DNA of 64,000 bases from NCBI RefSeq assembly GCF_003287975.1, contig NZ_QMKQ01000021.1, positions 1-64,000 of the forward strand. The letters run 5' to 3'. The stretch is from Arthrobacter sp. AQ5-05 (GTDB lineage Bacteria > Actinomycetota > Actinomycetes > Actinomycetales > Micrococcaceae). The notes beneath the pieces are model-generated. The model made no database searches. It was not told the origin of the DNA and saw only the letters and a list, made by a program, of their open reading frames with translations. This document shows, piece by piece, positions 42,890-51,793 of the stretch; the first letter of the stretch is position 1, and each line of letters starts with the position of its first letter. A program made the translations under genes and the position numbers.

Positions 42890-43534
42890 GTGACAAGCCC
42901 CATGACGCGCTCTATTTTCAAGCGCCCAATTGCCGCCCACCCGCGGCGCGGAATCGGAGTGATTTCCTCCATGCCATCACCGGTGTCCCCAAAGAACGAA
43001 CCGGCGGACCTGACCGGAACGTCGCCGGATTATTGGTCGTTCGTCGAGGCCGCCAAACGTCGGATCTCCGAGGAATTCCCGGACGCGGACCTCAGCGCCA
43101 ACCAGATGTTCTTGTCGCTTAACCGCGCCTCAAGCACGGTGATCTACGACTTCGAGTCAACGATCCACCGCCCCGCCGGGCGCACCTGGTCCAGTTTCCG
43201 GCTGCTGCTGGCGCTTTGGGTCAACGGCCCGCTCAGCCCCAACGAAGTTGCCCGGCTGGCGGGGATGAGCAAAGCCGCGGTATCCAGCCTGGTTACGACG
43301 CTTCTCAACAAGGGCTTGTTGCTTCGCGAAGCCTCGCCAATCGACGGCCGCTCAGTCATCCTGCATCTCACCCAAGCTGGCACAGCAGATATTCGCACTG
43401 CGTTCCAAGCCCAAAATGAACGCGAATCGCTGTGGGCAGAGGCGCTCACCCAAGTCGAACAGGAAACCCTGGTCGGGCTCTTGGAAAAGGTCATGGCCCA
43501 GCGAAACGCCATTGGAGCCCGGTACAGGAATTAG
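42890..43534 (+). CDS. MarR-family regulator of homogentisate genes
   Basis: A winged-helix regulator of up to 214 residues. The core (about 95-165) reads LSPNEVARLAGMSKAAVSSLVTTLLNKGLLLREASPIDGRS, the typical MarR recognition helix and wing. The start is uncertain: GTG 42890, ATG 42902 or ATG 42971, and none has a strong ribosome site. If GTG 42890 is used, the message would be nearly leaderless next to operator 2. Divergent from hmgA, so it is the probable repressor responding to homogentisate or a related acid. Confidence 0.82.
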   Translation: MTSPMTRSIFKRPIAAHPRRGIGVISSMPSPVSPKNEPADLTGTSPDYWSFVEAAKRRISEEFPDADLSANQMFLSLNRASSTVIYDFESTIHRPAGRTWSSFRLLLALWVNGPLSPNEVARLAGMSKAAVSSLVTTLLNKGLLLREASPIDGRSVILHLTQAGTADIRTAFQAQNERESLWAEALTQVEQETLVGLLEKVMAQRNAIGARYRN

Positions 43535-44086
43535 GGATTCCCCACACCGGAACCAAGGTCACACTCCAACCCGCTTGGCGACCTGCGGCGGGCACTGGTA
43601 GCAGTTTGCCATGTTCCGGAGTAATTGCCTGCGCGAGGTGCGCAAACCATGAACGGCGCGAGCCTCAGCATCACCGTGTGTCTGGAGAAGCAACCGACCA
43701 TCATGTAGATCCCGCTAATTTGCCCTGGTGCAGGCAGCGACCGTGCCACCCATGAGATTCAAAAGGTCAATGCTGGCCGGGGGAACTGGTCAGCATTTCG
43801 TACTTCGGCATACTGCCAATGCCAAGAAGTCCGGGTCTTCACGCTGCGGGGGCATCCCATGCGGCCCGACGGTAAACACATCGACGGCGATGCCGGCCTG
43901 CGGCTTCCAAGGTATCCTTGCCTCTGCGTCGTTAATCCCCAACCCCGACGTCCGGGACTCCAGTCAGTTTCGCGTCCAACATCGGGCCCATAGTCCTCCA
44001 CCCAACGGCGGCCAGAACACCACAAACAAAGGTGGCGCTGGCATCTTTCCAGACGAACCAGCGCCACCCTTGCCCACTGATGGAAT
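43535..44086. other. Intergenic stretch, possible decayed coding DNA
   Basis: No intact gene. A short plus-strand piece around 43855-43915 (MRPDGKHIDGDAGLRLPRY) reads more like protein than its surroundings and may be a remnant, but I cannot name it. Confidence 0.4.
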
Positions 44087-44548
44087 CTATGTGGCAACCA
44101 ATTCACCACGGTCTGCCGCGGCCTCTTCGTTGTATTTCTTGTTCGAGTTGTTCACCGCGAGGTACCAAGATGCACCTACAACCAGGTGGATGACGGCAAG
44201 CCCTATACCGCTGGCCGGGTCCGCGGCGTACAGGATCGCGTTGGCGATCGAAAGCACCGCGACAGCCACGCCGATCCACTGCGCGATCTTGCAGAATCCC
44301 GGCCTTGACCTGCCGATCAGGAAGGTGAGGAACCCAAGGACGGCGAACGGCAAGACGATGTAGCCAACGATCTGACCGAAAGTCAGATGCGTGAACAGAC
44401 CGCCACTGAAATACATGGAAGCGCCAGCTGCCTCGCTGACGAAATAAACAAAAATGCTCGTGATCACGGCCCCGAAAGTCGCGATGACAACCTGCACGTA
44501 GTTGAACGGCATCTTGAACTTTTTGTACGGCTGCACCTGAGCAGTCAT
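44087..44548 (-). CDS. DUF6069-family four-helix membrane protein
   Basis: A 153-residue protein with four hydrophobic segments (about 15-38, 58-80, 90-108 and 115-132), including FGQIVGYIVLPFAVLGFLTFL and WIGVAVAVLSIANAILYAADP. The start follows GGAGATGG. The family has no known function. A degraded paralogue with the same core lies at 15671-15962, next to the HsmA-type gene. No operon partner here. Confidence 0.78.
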   Translation of the reverse strand: MTAQVQPYKKFKMPFNYVQVVIATFGAVITSIFVYFVSEAAGASMYFSGGLFTHLTFGQIVGYIVLPFAVLGFLTFLIGRSRPGFCKIAQWIGVAVAVLSIANAILYAADPASGIGLAVIHLVVGASWYLAVNNSNKKYNEEAAADRGELVAT

Positions 44549-44891
44549 GGTTGACCATCTCCTCGACGCTAAGTCTGTATGCCCTCGTATTTTCACTGTA
44601 CGCCCGATTGGACAACTTGCATTCGGAAGTCCCGAAAGGAACTTCCAAGCCCCCAATAGGGAATGACCGAGCCGCCGGGAGCGCATCGCCCCGACGTCTC
44701 GCACCCGGCATGAGCGCCACGCTCCGGTGCCTCACAGTGACGCCGAAGCGGTTCCAGCCCCGGGTGAACCGCCGGGAAACACCCGCCAACCGCTCCCTCA
44801 TTTCCGTTGCTTGCCTCGCGGCAAGATCAGCCTCACCAAGGCTCCGGAACGATTCCATGTCGGTCCCTTGGTGGGGCCGATCCATTTCCGG
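44549..44891. other. Intergenic stretch without gene
   Basis: Contains the promoter region of the DUF6069 gene and a weak GGAAGT/ACTTCC inverted repeat near 44626-44650 downstream of the phosphatase gene. Nothing else is seen. Confidence 0.5.
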
Positions 44892-45704
44892 CTAAGCGCC
44901 CGCCCGGCAGCGAAGCAGCAACGGAGCCAGTTCCTCCGGCCTCAAGTCTTCGGGCCAGTGCTCCATGGACTTGCCGAAGCGGGTCGCCGCCACGAAGGAT
45001 GCCCGCTCCACGGAACTGTCCGAGCCGTGTCCTCCGGCATCCACGTGTCCGTGGTCCGTGGTCAACACCAGGTACCAGTCCTCGCCAAGCTCCTTGACCC
45101 GGCGGGTGATGGCATCCTTGATGCGCGCCAGGTGCCCCTCCACCCGCGTCATGGCCGCGGCGTACTTCTCGCTGTGCGGCCCGTGGACATGGCCCTCGTC
45201 ATCGGCGTCGCAGAAGTAGATGAACGAAACGTCCGGGCCCTTGGTGGCCAGCGCCTCCACCGCGTGGTCGGCGATCAGCGCATCGACCACCTGGTAGCCG
45301 TAGGTTTCCCCATCCCGGGAAATCACCCGGTGGTGCCCGGAACGCTGCTGCTCGCGGCGTTCCCAGATCACCGGACCGGAATCCGCGGGATCCACCAGCG
45401 GCGGCCAGCCCGCCGCCGCCAGGGTCGTGGTGGATTGGTCGGCGAAGTAGGCCTGACTCAGGAAATCCGGGTGGTGCAGCAGCCGGTGGCCGACGAACTT
45501 GTTGTCCTTGACCCCGTGCTGGGAGTGGGCGCTTCCGGTCAACAGCGTGGACCATCCTGGGCCCGAGAGCGTCGGGACTTCCATCTCCAACTCGTTGAAC
45601 ACGCCGCTGCCTGCCACGGCATCCAGCGTGGGCATCATCCCCGTTCCGCGCGCCAGGTCAATGCGCAGCCCGTCGATGCCGACCAGGGCGATCTTCGCGC
45701 TCAT
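44892..45704 (-). CDS. Alkaline-phosphatase-superfamily hydrolase (phosphodiesterase/phosphonohydrolase type)
   Basis: A 270-residue cytoplasmic metalloenzyme of the nucleotide pyrophosphatase branch. Metal and nucleophile motifs appear in order: ALVGIDGLRID (metal Asp), PTLSGPGWSTLLTG (Thr/Ser nucleophile), FCDADDEGHVHG (metal Asp and His) and LTTDHGHVDAGGHG (Asp-His pair and a later His). The branch includes phosphonoacetate hydrolase and phosphodiesterases. It is the last gene of the leftward ABC operon and overlaps the ATPase stop by four bases, so it probably hydrolyses the imported phospho-compound inside the cell. Confidence 0.78.
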   Translation of the reverse strand: MSAKIALVGIDGLRIDLARGTGMMPTLDAVAGSGVFNELEMEVPTLSGPGWSTLLTGSAHSQHGVKDNKFVGHRLLHHPDFLSQAYFADQSTTTLAAAGWPPLVDPADSGPVIWERREQQRSGHHRVISRDGETYGYQVVDALIADHAVEALATKGPDVSFIYFCDADDEGHVHGPHSEKYAAAMTRVEGHLARIKDAITRRVKELGEDWYLVLTTDHGHVDAGGHGSDSSVERASFVAATRFGKSMEHWPEDLRPEELAPLLLRCRAGA

Positions 45705-46822
45705 GCCGCGCGCCCCGCTCCGGCCAACAGTGCGCTGCCAAGCAATGTGTTTTCCGGCTGTGGGACATCTGAACGCGCCGAATCAACAAGGACGGAGTCG
45801 CGGCGCGGACTGACCGCCACGCGCTGGGCCGGGAAGAATCCTGCGGCCTCGTGGGAGGGAAGATCGATGCGCAGCGGCGCACCCAGGTGGTTGACCATGA
45901 CGCTGGTGGTGGCACCGCGCAGCACCATGGATTCGACGATTCCGGTGCCTTCCGGGTGCCCCGAAAGACACAGGTCTTCGGGCCGCACCAATGCCTCGAG
46001 CCCGGAGGCCTGGCTCGGTGCGGTTGCGGGGTTGGAGATCTGCAGGATGCGGCCCAGCACCGCGACCCCTCCGGTGGTGGCGAGCGCGGGGATGCGGTTC
46101 ACGGCGCCGACGAACTCGGAGATGAAGGCGGTGCGCGGGCTGGCGTAGATGTCCTCCGGGGTCCCGAGCTGTTCGATGCGCCCGTTGAGCATCACGCCCA
46201 CCCGGTCGGCAATGGTCAGGGCTTCCTCCTGGTCGTGGGTGACCAGCAGCGTGGTGGTGCCCGACTGGGTTTGGATGCGCTTGATCTCCTCGCGCAGGTG
46301 CACCCGCACCTGGGCGTCCAGTGCAGAGAGTGGTTCGTCGAGCAGCAGCACCCGCGGTTCGATGGCCAGCGCGCGGGCCAGGGCAACACGCTGGGCCTGG
46401 CCTCCGGAAAGCTGTGCCGGGTACTTGGCACCGTGCTCCCCCAGTCCCACCATTTCCAGCAATTCCTTGGCCCTCAGGGTGCGCCTGGAGCGGCTTGCCC
46501 CGGCAATGCGCAGCCCGTAGGCCACGTTGTCCAGCGCGCTCATGTGCGGGAACAGGCTGTAGGCCTGGAAGACGATCCCGATGCCACGTCCGCGCACCGG
46601 CGCGGACGTGACGTCCTTCGAACCGATCTTCACGGTGCCGGATTCCGGGATTTCAAGCCCGGCAAGCACCCGCAGTGTGGTGGTCTTCCCGCAGCCCGAG
46701 GGGCCGAGCAGTGCGAGCAGTTCGCCGCCGGCCATGGACAGGTCCAGGCCGTCGAGCACGGTGCGCCCTCCGTAGGACTTGGTGATCCCGGTGAGGGTGA
46801 CTTCTGCAGAATCCCGGGTCAT
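45701..46822 (-). CDS. ABC transporter ATPase (AEP/polyamine importer type)
   Basis: A 373-residue ATPase. Walker A GPSGCGKTT (about 40-48), signature LSGGQAQRVALARAL (about 142-156), Walker B VLLLDEPLSALD, and the H-loop in VTHDQEEA. A TOBE domain occupies about 290-355. The start at 46822 overlaps the upstream permease stop (ATGA). It energises the two permeases encoded just upstream. The family is shared by putrescine, iron and 2-aminoethylphosphonate importers; the neighbours favour a phosphorus compound. Confidence 0.9.
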   Translation of the reverse strand: MTRDSAEVTLTGITKSYGGRTVLDGLDLSMAGGELLALLGPSGCGKTTTLRVLAGLEIPESGTVKIGSKDVTSAPVRGRGIGIVFQAYSLFPHMSALDNVAYGLRIAGASRSRRTLRAKELLEMVGLGEHGAKYPAQLSGGQAQRVALARALAIEPRVLLLDEPLSALDAQVRVHLREEIKRIQTQSGTTTLLVTHDQEEALTIADRVGVMLNGRIEQLGTPEDIYASPRTAFISEFVGAVNRIPALATTGGVAVLGRILQISNPATAPSQASGLEALVRPEDLCLSGHPEGTGIVESMVLRGATTSVMVNHLGAPLRIDLPSHEAAGFFPAQRVAVSPRRDSVLVDSARSDVPQPENTLLGSALLAGAGRAA

Positions 46823-47676
46823 CGGGATCCCCCTTTCGTGGTGGGGTTCTTGATGCCGCGCTTGCCGCTGGCTCCGGTCAGGGAGGCGAGCAGCAGCCAA
46901 GTGGCAAGGATGGTGAGGAAGGACAGGGCCGCGGCGGCGCGCGGCTGGTTCATGCCAACCTGCACCATGAAGACCGGGAATGTCGAGTGCAGCAGCAGGG
47001 ATGCCAGGGCGTATTCGCCCAACACCATGGCGCAGGAGAGCAGCGAGGCTCCCAGCAGGGCGGTGCGCATGTTCGGGACCACCACGCGCAGCAGGCTCTG
47101 CCAGGGCTTGGCGCCCAGGGATTCGCTGGCGGACCAAAGGGTTGGCAGGTCCATGGCGCGAATTCCGGCGTCCAGGCTGCGGTAGACCAAGGGAAGGGTG
47201 AGCACCATGTAGAACGGGACCAGCGAGTACGTGCTGACCAGGAACCCGGGGGCCACCTGACGGAAGAACAGGTTCGCCCCGCCCACCAGGGCAATGGCCG
47301 GAACGACGTACGGAACCACCGAAAGCCATTCGGTGAAGCGCAGCAGCTTCGGTGCCTTCAGATGAAGGAAGAGCAACGTGGGCACCAGCAGGACCAGCGA
47401 CCCAAGGGTGCTGAGGACCGCAAGCTTCCCGGTGGTCAGCAACTGCGCGCCCGCATCCGTGCCGGCCAGCGCGTCGCGCAGCGGGTCCAGGGTGAATCCC
47501 TGGCCCGGCAACGTGAAGCCAAAGGCGGCGGAGGCCACCAGCGGCAGGAAGAAGAGCAGCAGGGCCACGGAAATGATGGCGATGCGCGCCATGTCCTGCG
47601 GAGCCTGCCATGAACGGGTGTGCCGCGGCCCCGCTTCGGAACGGGTGCCTCGTGCCAGGTTCTCTAGCGCAGCCAT
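46819..47676 (-). CDS. ABC transporter permease 2
   Basis: A 285-residue inner-membrane permease with six helices and the cytoplasmic EAA-type loop around ASESLGAKPWQSLLRVVVPNMRTALLG (about 180-206) that contacts the ATPase. AAGGA precedes the ATG. Its start lies within the last codons of permease 1 (13-base overlap) and its stop overlaps the ATPase start, so the whole operon is translationally coupled. Confidence 0.88.
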   Translation of the reverse strand: MAALENLARGTRSEAGPRHTRSWQAPQDMARIAIISVALLLFFLPLVASAAFGFTLPGQGFTLDPLRDALAGTDAGAQLLTTGKLAVLSTLGSLVLLVPTLLFLHLKAPKLLRFTEWLSVVPYVVPAIALVGGANLFFRQVAPGFLVSTYSLVPFYMVLTLPLVYRSLDAGIRAMDLPTLWSASESLGAKPWQSLLRVVVPNMRTALLGASLLSCAMVLGEYALASLLLHSTFPVFMVQVGMNQPRAAAALSFLTILATWLLLASLTGASGKRGIKNPTTKGGSR

Positions 47677-48572
47677 TTGTTTGTCCTTCTTTCGAGCAGG
47701 GTGCGCAGGCCCATGGCCGTCACCACGATCACGATCATGCCGGTGACCAGTGCCGCTGCGAAGCTTTCGTCGCTCATCACGTCTCCCGAGATGAAGAATC
47801 CAATGAGGATGGGGACAAGGTTCACCCGTCCCCCGGCCAGCGCATAGGCGGTGGCGTAGGCACCGAACGCGTTGGCGAAGAGCAGCAGCAGCGACCCGAC
47901 GATCGGTGGCCACATGATCGGCAGGGCCACATCCAGCAGGTAGCGGCCGCGGGTGGCACCCAGCGAATAGGCAGCTTCGGGCCATTGCTTCTTCAAGGAT
48001 CCAAAGGCCGGCAGCAGCAGGATGGCCATCAGCGGGACCTGGAAGTAGAGGTAGACCAATGCCAGTCCGTTGAAGGACGCCAATTGGACGTCTTCGCTCA
48101 CATCCCAGCCGGTCAAGCCAAGGATCAATTGGGTGGCAAGGCCTTGGACCCCGAGGGTGGCAATGAAGGCGAAGGCCAGTGCCACGCCTCCCATCTGCGA
48201 AGCGACCGCGGAGAAGGACAGCACCAGGTTCTGCAGCCAGGCCGGCTTGCTTCCGGTGGCCAAGGCCCAGGCCAAGATGAACCCAAGTGCCCCTCCCACC
48301 CCCGCGGTGAGCAGGGAAAGGTTGATGGTTTGGATGAAGGCATCCAGGTATTGCGGCTCAAGGAGTTGGGCCATGGCGGCGAGGGAAAACTTTCCGTCGA
48401 CCCGGAAGCTGGTGACGACGTTGGCGGCGATCGGGATGATGAGGAACACCGCCAGGAAGAGCAGCAGCGGGGCGGCACCCACCCAGCCGGGAATGCCCCG
48501 CGCGCCGCGCGAGCGCATTCGCCCCCGCGGCGACGGTTCCGGTGTCCCCGCCGGATTGCGTTCGAGTTGCAT
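47664..48572 (-). CDS. ABC transporter permease 1
   Basis: A 302-residue permease with a charged 30-residue N-terminus, six helices and an EAA loop, AAYSLGATRGRYLLDVALPIMWPPIVG (about 210-236). The ATG at 48572 lies two bases after the stop of the binding-protein gene. A longer upstream frame overlaps that gene and is not needed. It forms a heterodimer with permease 2. Confidence 0.88.
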   Translation of the reverse strand: MQLERNPAGTPEPSPRGRMRSRGARGIPGWVGAAPLLLFLAVFLIIPIAANVVTSFRVDGKFSLAAMAQLLEPQYLDAFIQTINLSLLTAGVGGALGFILAWALATGSKPAWLQNLVLSFSAVASQMGGVALAFAFIATLGVQGLATQLILGLTGWDVSEDVQLASFNGLALVYLYFQVPLMAILLLPAFGSLKKQWPEAAYSLGATRGRYLLDVALPIMWPPIVGSLLLLFANAFGAYATAYALAGGRVNLVPILIGFFISGDVMSDESFAAALVTGMIVIVVTAMGLRTLLERRTNKWLR

Positions 48573-48574
48573 CG

Positions 48575-49738
48575 TCACTGCGAGGCGACCTTCTGGGCCC
48601 ACTGGTCAACGATGAGCTTGCCGGCAGCCTCGCCCTGCTCGACGGTGGGGAACTTGATCTTCTCGATGACCCCGGCCTCGGGCAGCTTGGCCAGTGCCTC
48701 TGCGGAAAGCTTTCCGGCCTCCTTGAGTTCGATGTAGCGTGCCGGGATTCCGCCGCCGCGGGCGAAGAGCTCGGAGCCCTCGTCGCTGGTCAGCCAGTCG
48801 ACCCAGAGGCGGGCACTGTTGGGGTGCGGCGAGTCGGCGACCACGGGCTGGGCGTAGTAGTTGCCGAAAACGCCTTCCTCGAAGGTCTTGGTTTCCAGGA
48901 CGACCCCGGACTTCTTCAACTCGGCTTCCATGCCCAGGAAGTTGTAGTTCCAATCAAGGACCACCGCGGCCTGACCGGTGCTCAGCGCGGAGACCGGCGA
49001 GGTGATGGAGACCAGATTGCCGGACTTGGCGAGCTTCTCGAAGAAGTCGATGCCGGGCTGGATGTCATCGACGCTGCCGCCGTGGGCCAGTGCCGCGGCA
49101 AAGACCGCGGCGATCGAGGATGCACCCTTGCGTGGGTCACCGGGCAGGGCGACCTTGCCCTTGTACTTGGGATCGAGCAGGTCGTCCCAGGTTTGCGGGG
49201 CCTCGACGACGTTGGTGTTGGTGCCGACCTGGACCACGCCGTAATACGCACCGACCCACATGCCGTCGGGATCCTTCAGGTCGGCCGGGATGGCGTCGAA
49301 GTTGCTGGGCTTGTAGGGCGCAATGAGCTTCTCGTCCGCGGCCTTGCCGGTGAACGAATAGCCGATGTCGATGACATCCGGCTGGGTCTTCTGGCCGCGC
49401 AGGTTCTTCACAGCCGTCAGTTCGTCGGCGCTGGAGGCATCCGGGGTGGCCACCGGGGTGGCAATGCCGTATTTTTCGGTGAACGTCGAGAACTGGCTGC
49501 CGTAGTTGGCCCAGTCCGCCGGGGTAGCGATGAGCTGGACCGTGCCCTCGGCCTTGGCCAGGGTGGTCATTTCCTCGAGGCTGGTTCCGATGGTTGCCGC
49601 CGCGGTGGGCATCTGGCTGCAGGCTGCAAGCGAACCGCCGAGGGCTGCCAGGACTGCGACGCCGGCAACCGAGCGAAGCACGGTGCGTCGGGAGGCTGCG
49701 AGTGAACGTCGTGCTGGCGGAACGAGTGGGTTATTCAT
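48575..49738 (-). CDS. ABC transporter substrate-binding lipoprotein
   Basis: A 387-residue periplasmic-type binding protein anchored by lipid. Residues 10-40 hold an arginine-rich region (PARRSLAASRRTV), a hydrophobic stretch and the lipobox LAAC, so the Cys at about 40 would be lipidated; twin arginines permit Tat export. The body fits the SBP_bac_8 fold of spermidine/putrescine and aminoethylphosphonate binders. First gene of the five-gene leftward operon. A GGTCTAGACC operator lies 115 bp upstream of its start. Confidence 0.88.
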   Translation of the reverse strand: MNNPLVPPARRSLAASRRTVLRSVAGVAVLAALGGSLAACSQMPTAAATIGTSLEEMTTLAKAEGTVQLIATPADWANYGSQFSTFTEKYGIATPVATPDASSADELTAVKNLRGQKTQPDVIDIGYSFTGKAADEKLIAPYKPSNFDAIPADLKDPDGMWVGAYYGVVQVGTNTNVVEAPQTWDDLLDPKYKGKVALPGDPRKGASSIAAVFAAALAHGGSVDDIQPGIDFFEKLAKSGNLVSITSPVSALSTGQAAVVLDWNYNFLGMEAELKKSGVVLETKTFEEGVFGNYYAQPVVADSPHPNSARLWVDWLTSDEGSELFARGGGIPARYIELKEAGKLSAEALAKLPEAGVIEKIKFPTVEQGEAAGKLIVDQWAQKVASQ

Positions 49739-49853
49739 GGCGAGGGTGCTCTCCGTGTGAGTGAGTCGGGCCCGTGGAGGCCCGCTTGCTCACCCAACCT
49801 AACGACGGCACGTTGACTGTCAGCGACCTGAAAGTGTCCGCCAGATGAACAAT

Positions 49854-49863
49854 GGTCTAGACC
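49854..49863. promoter_or_regulatory. GntR/HutC-type operator of the ABC operon
   Basis: GGTCTAGACC, flanked by AAT and GAT. The core equals that of HutC-type GntR operators, such as DasR sites, and recurs at 50798-50807. Confidence 0.7.
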
Positions 49864-49904
49864 GATCAGTTAAGCCCTTCGCCTTGCACCCGACCGGCAA
49901 GCCC

Positions 49905-50675
49905 CTACTCCGTGCTGCGGCCCGACACCATGATCTTGAGCCTGTCGGTGCGGATCAGGTCCTCCGAATACTCGACGGGACGCCCGTCGCGGGCCAGTCC
50001 GGTCCTCTTGATGCCAAGCACCGCCGTGGTCGGACCGATTTCCAGGTGCCGCGCATTTTCCGCCCCTGCCACCGCCGGGTTCAGTTCCTCCACCGAGGAG
50101 AATGGTGCCAGTCCGTAGCCCTCACCCATCACCGCATAGATCGAACCGCCCAGGTTCCTTTCCGGCAGCCCCGGGAAGAGTTCCGCCGGAAAGTACGACT
50201 CCTCCAGCACCACCGGGGTTGCGGCGGCAAAGCGGACCCTGTGGATCCGGTGCACCGGGTCGCCAACGGCCAGCTGCAGAGCCTCGGCCACCGCTCGGTC
50301 CGCCGGGATCGTCCGCGCAGAAAGGATTTTTGATGAGGCGCTATGGACGCTCTTGAGCAGCTGGGCGCTGAGCCCCATCAAGTTTGAGATATCCACCGGA
50401 ACCCGGGTCTCCGCCACGAAGGACCCGCCGCGACTGCCCACCGCACGCACGATCCGCCCCTCGTGGAGCAAGGTATCCAGTCCTTGGCGCAGGGTCATCC
50501 GGCTGACATCCATTGCCTGGGCAAAGACCCGTTCGGCGGGCAGCCTGGTCCCGGGCGAAAGCAACCCCTCGGCGATGATGCCGCCGAGCCAGTTGCTGAT
50601 CGATTGGTGCGTTGGCTGCCCTGGTTCGAATTCGAGCCCGCGGGCCCGCTCGAGCAATTCCTCGGTGTTGATCAT
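49905..50675 (-). CDS. GntR regulator, HutC subfamily (UTRA domain)
   Basis: A 256-residue regulator. Winged helix at about 20-90 (LPAERVFAQAMDVSRMTLRQGLDTLLHEGRIVRAVG) and UTRA ligand-binding domain at about 110-250 (VHRIHRVRFA, VVLEESYFPAELFPGL). Its gene lies between the ABC operon and the HAD gene, and GGTCTAGACC sites stand before both. It is therefore the probable local repressor, responding to a phosphorylated or phosphonate ligand. Confidence 0.87.
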   Translation of the reverse strand: MINTEELLERARGLEFEPGQPTHQSISNWLGGIIAEGLLSPGTRLPAERVFAQAMDVSRMTLRQGLDTLLHEGRIVRAVGSRGGSFVAETRVPVDISNLMGLSAQLLKSVHSASSKILSARTIPADRAVAEALQLAVGDPVHRIHRVRFAAATPVVLEESYFPAELFPGLPERNLGGSIYAVMGEGYGLAPFSSVEELNPAVAGAENARHLEIGPTTAVLGIKRTGLARDGRPVEYSEDLIRTDRLKIMVSGRSTE

Positions 50676-50797
50676 CTGCTCGCTTTCCTGATGCCCGCCG
50701 GGTTCACATTCCGTTTACCCGCTGCCAAGCTGGGGTCCACCCAAAGAGGCGGTCGGCGACACTTCGGCGCGCTAGTTTGATCTCTCGATTGCCCATC

Positions 50798-50807
50798 GGT
50801 CTAGACC
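50798..50807. promoter_or_regulatory. GntR/HutC-type operator between gntR and the HAD gene
   Basis: A second GGTCTAGACC, 44 bp before the HAD start and within the divergent gntR promoter, which suggests joint control and autoregulation. Confidence 0.7.
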
Positions 50808-50850
50808 TCAAGGGCAGCTGCACTACACACTACAAGATTGGAAACGCATC

Positions 50851-51549
50851 ATGCGCGCCACCGCCGCCACCGCAATTCTGACCCTCGAGGACCTCGACGG
50901 CGTGCTCTTCGACTTCAACGGAACCCTCTCCGACGACGAGCCGATCCTGCGAGATTTGTTCATCGAACTCGCGGCGGACCACTGCCAGGTGGAACTGACT
51001 GACGCACAATACCGCCACGCCCTGGCCGGGCGCAGCGACCGGGAGATCATGGCCGACATCCTGGCGCTCTCACCGATCGATGCCGGCCCGGTGGAGAAGT
51101 ATCTGCCGTTGATTGACGCTGAATACTCCGCCCGGATCGACCGGGAAGAAACGATCCGACCGGCCACCCGCGAACTGGTCTGCGCGCTGCATGCGGCCGG
51201 GGTGAAGTTGGGCGTTGTCACCGGGGCAAGCCGGTTGCAGGTGCTCCCCGCGTTGGAACGAGCTGGGTTGCTGGAACTGTTCGAGGTCGTGGTCACGGAC
51301 GAAGACGTGGTCCATGGCAAGCCGAACCCCGAGGGGTTCCAGCGAGCGGCGGCGTTTCTTGGTCTTGAAAACCCCGCCCGCATTGCCGCATTCGAGGATT
51401 CGGTTCCAGGGCTTGGAGCTGTGGAAGCGGCTGGCATGATTGCCATCTGCGTCGAGGGCACCCACCCGCGGGAGGTCCTGGAGCAGCATGCACGCATCAT
51501 CGTGCCGAGGCTCAGTACCGATTGCCTCAAGATCGATCTGGGTCACTAG
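50851..51549 (+). CDS. HAD-superfamily phosphatase
   Basis: A 232-residue HAD hydrolase of the beta-phosphoglucomutase/phosphatase class. Motif I DFNGTLSD (about 24-31), a helical cap, motif II in VVTGAS (about 125), a Lys in VVHGKPNPEGF (about 152) and motif III-like FEDSVPGLGAVEAAG. It differs from true phosphonoacetaldehyde hydrolase, which has DxAGTT. Divergent from gntR with a shared operator, so it probably removes phosphate from the compound imported by the ABC system. Confidence 0.85.
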   Translation: MRATAATAILTLEDLDGVLFDFNGTLSDDEPILRDLFIELAADHCQVELTDAQYRHALAGRSDREIMADILALSPIDAGPVEKYLPLIDAEYSARIDREETIRPATRELVCALHAAGVKLGVVTGASRLQVLPALERAGLLELFEVVVTDEDVVHGKPNPEGFQRAAAFLGLENPARIAAFEDSVPGLGAVEAAGMIAICVEGTHPREVLEQHARIIVPRLSTDCLKIDLGH

Positions 51550-51793
51550 ACGGCGAGGCGTTCGCGGCATGCCTGCATCATGGATATCGCGAAGTCCTTG
51601 CCGGTCTTCGGTCAAAGCAGGACCGGGAACAAGCAGCGGTGGCACCCGTTGGGATTGTCTTTATGAATGGATTTATGGTCAATCAAGCGACAACACCCAT
51701 GCGCCCAACCACATGGTCTACTTCTCTTTCAAGAGGACCGGAAAGCATCAAAAGCGAAAACGGATGAAGGAAGTCCGGCGCCGGATTTTGACT

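Noticed and set aside
46823-47611. N-terminal extension of the ABC ATPase gene
   Set aside because: The open frame continues upstream, but it overlaps the permease gene in another frame. The ATPase fold starts just after 46822, where an ATGA overlap and G-rich ribosome site are present.
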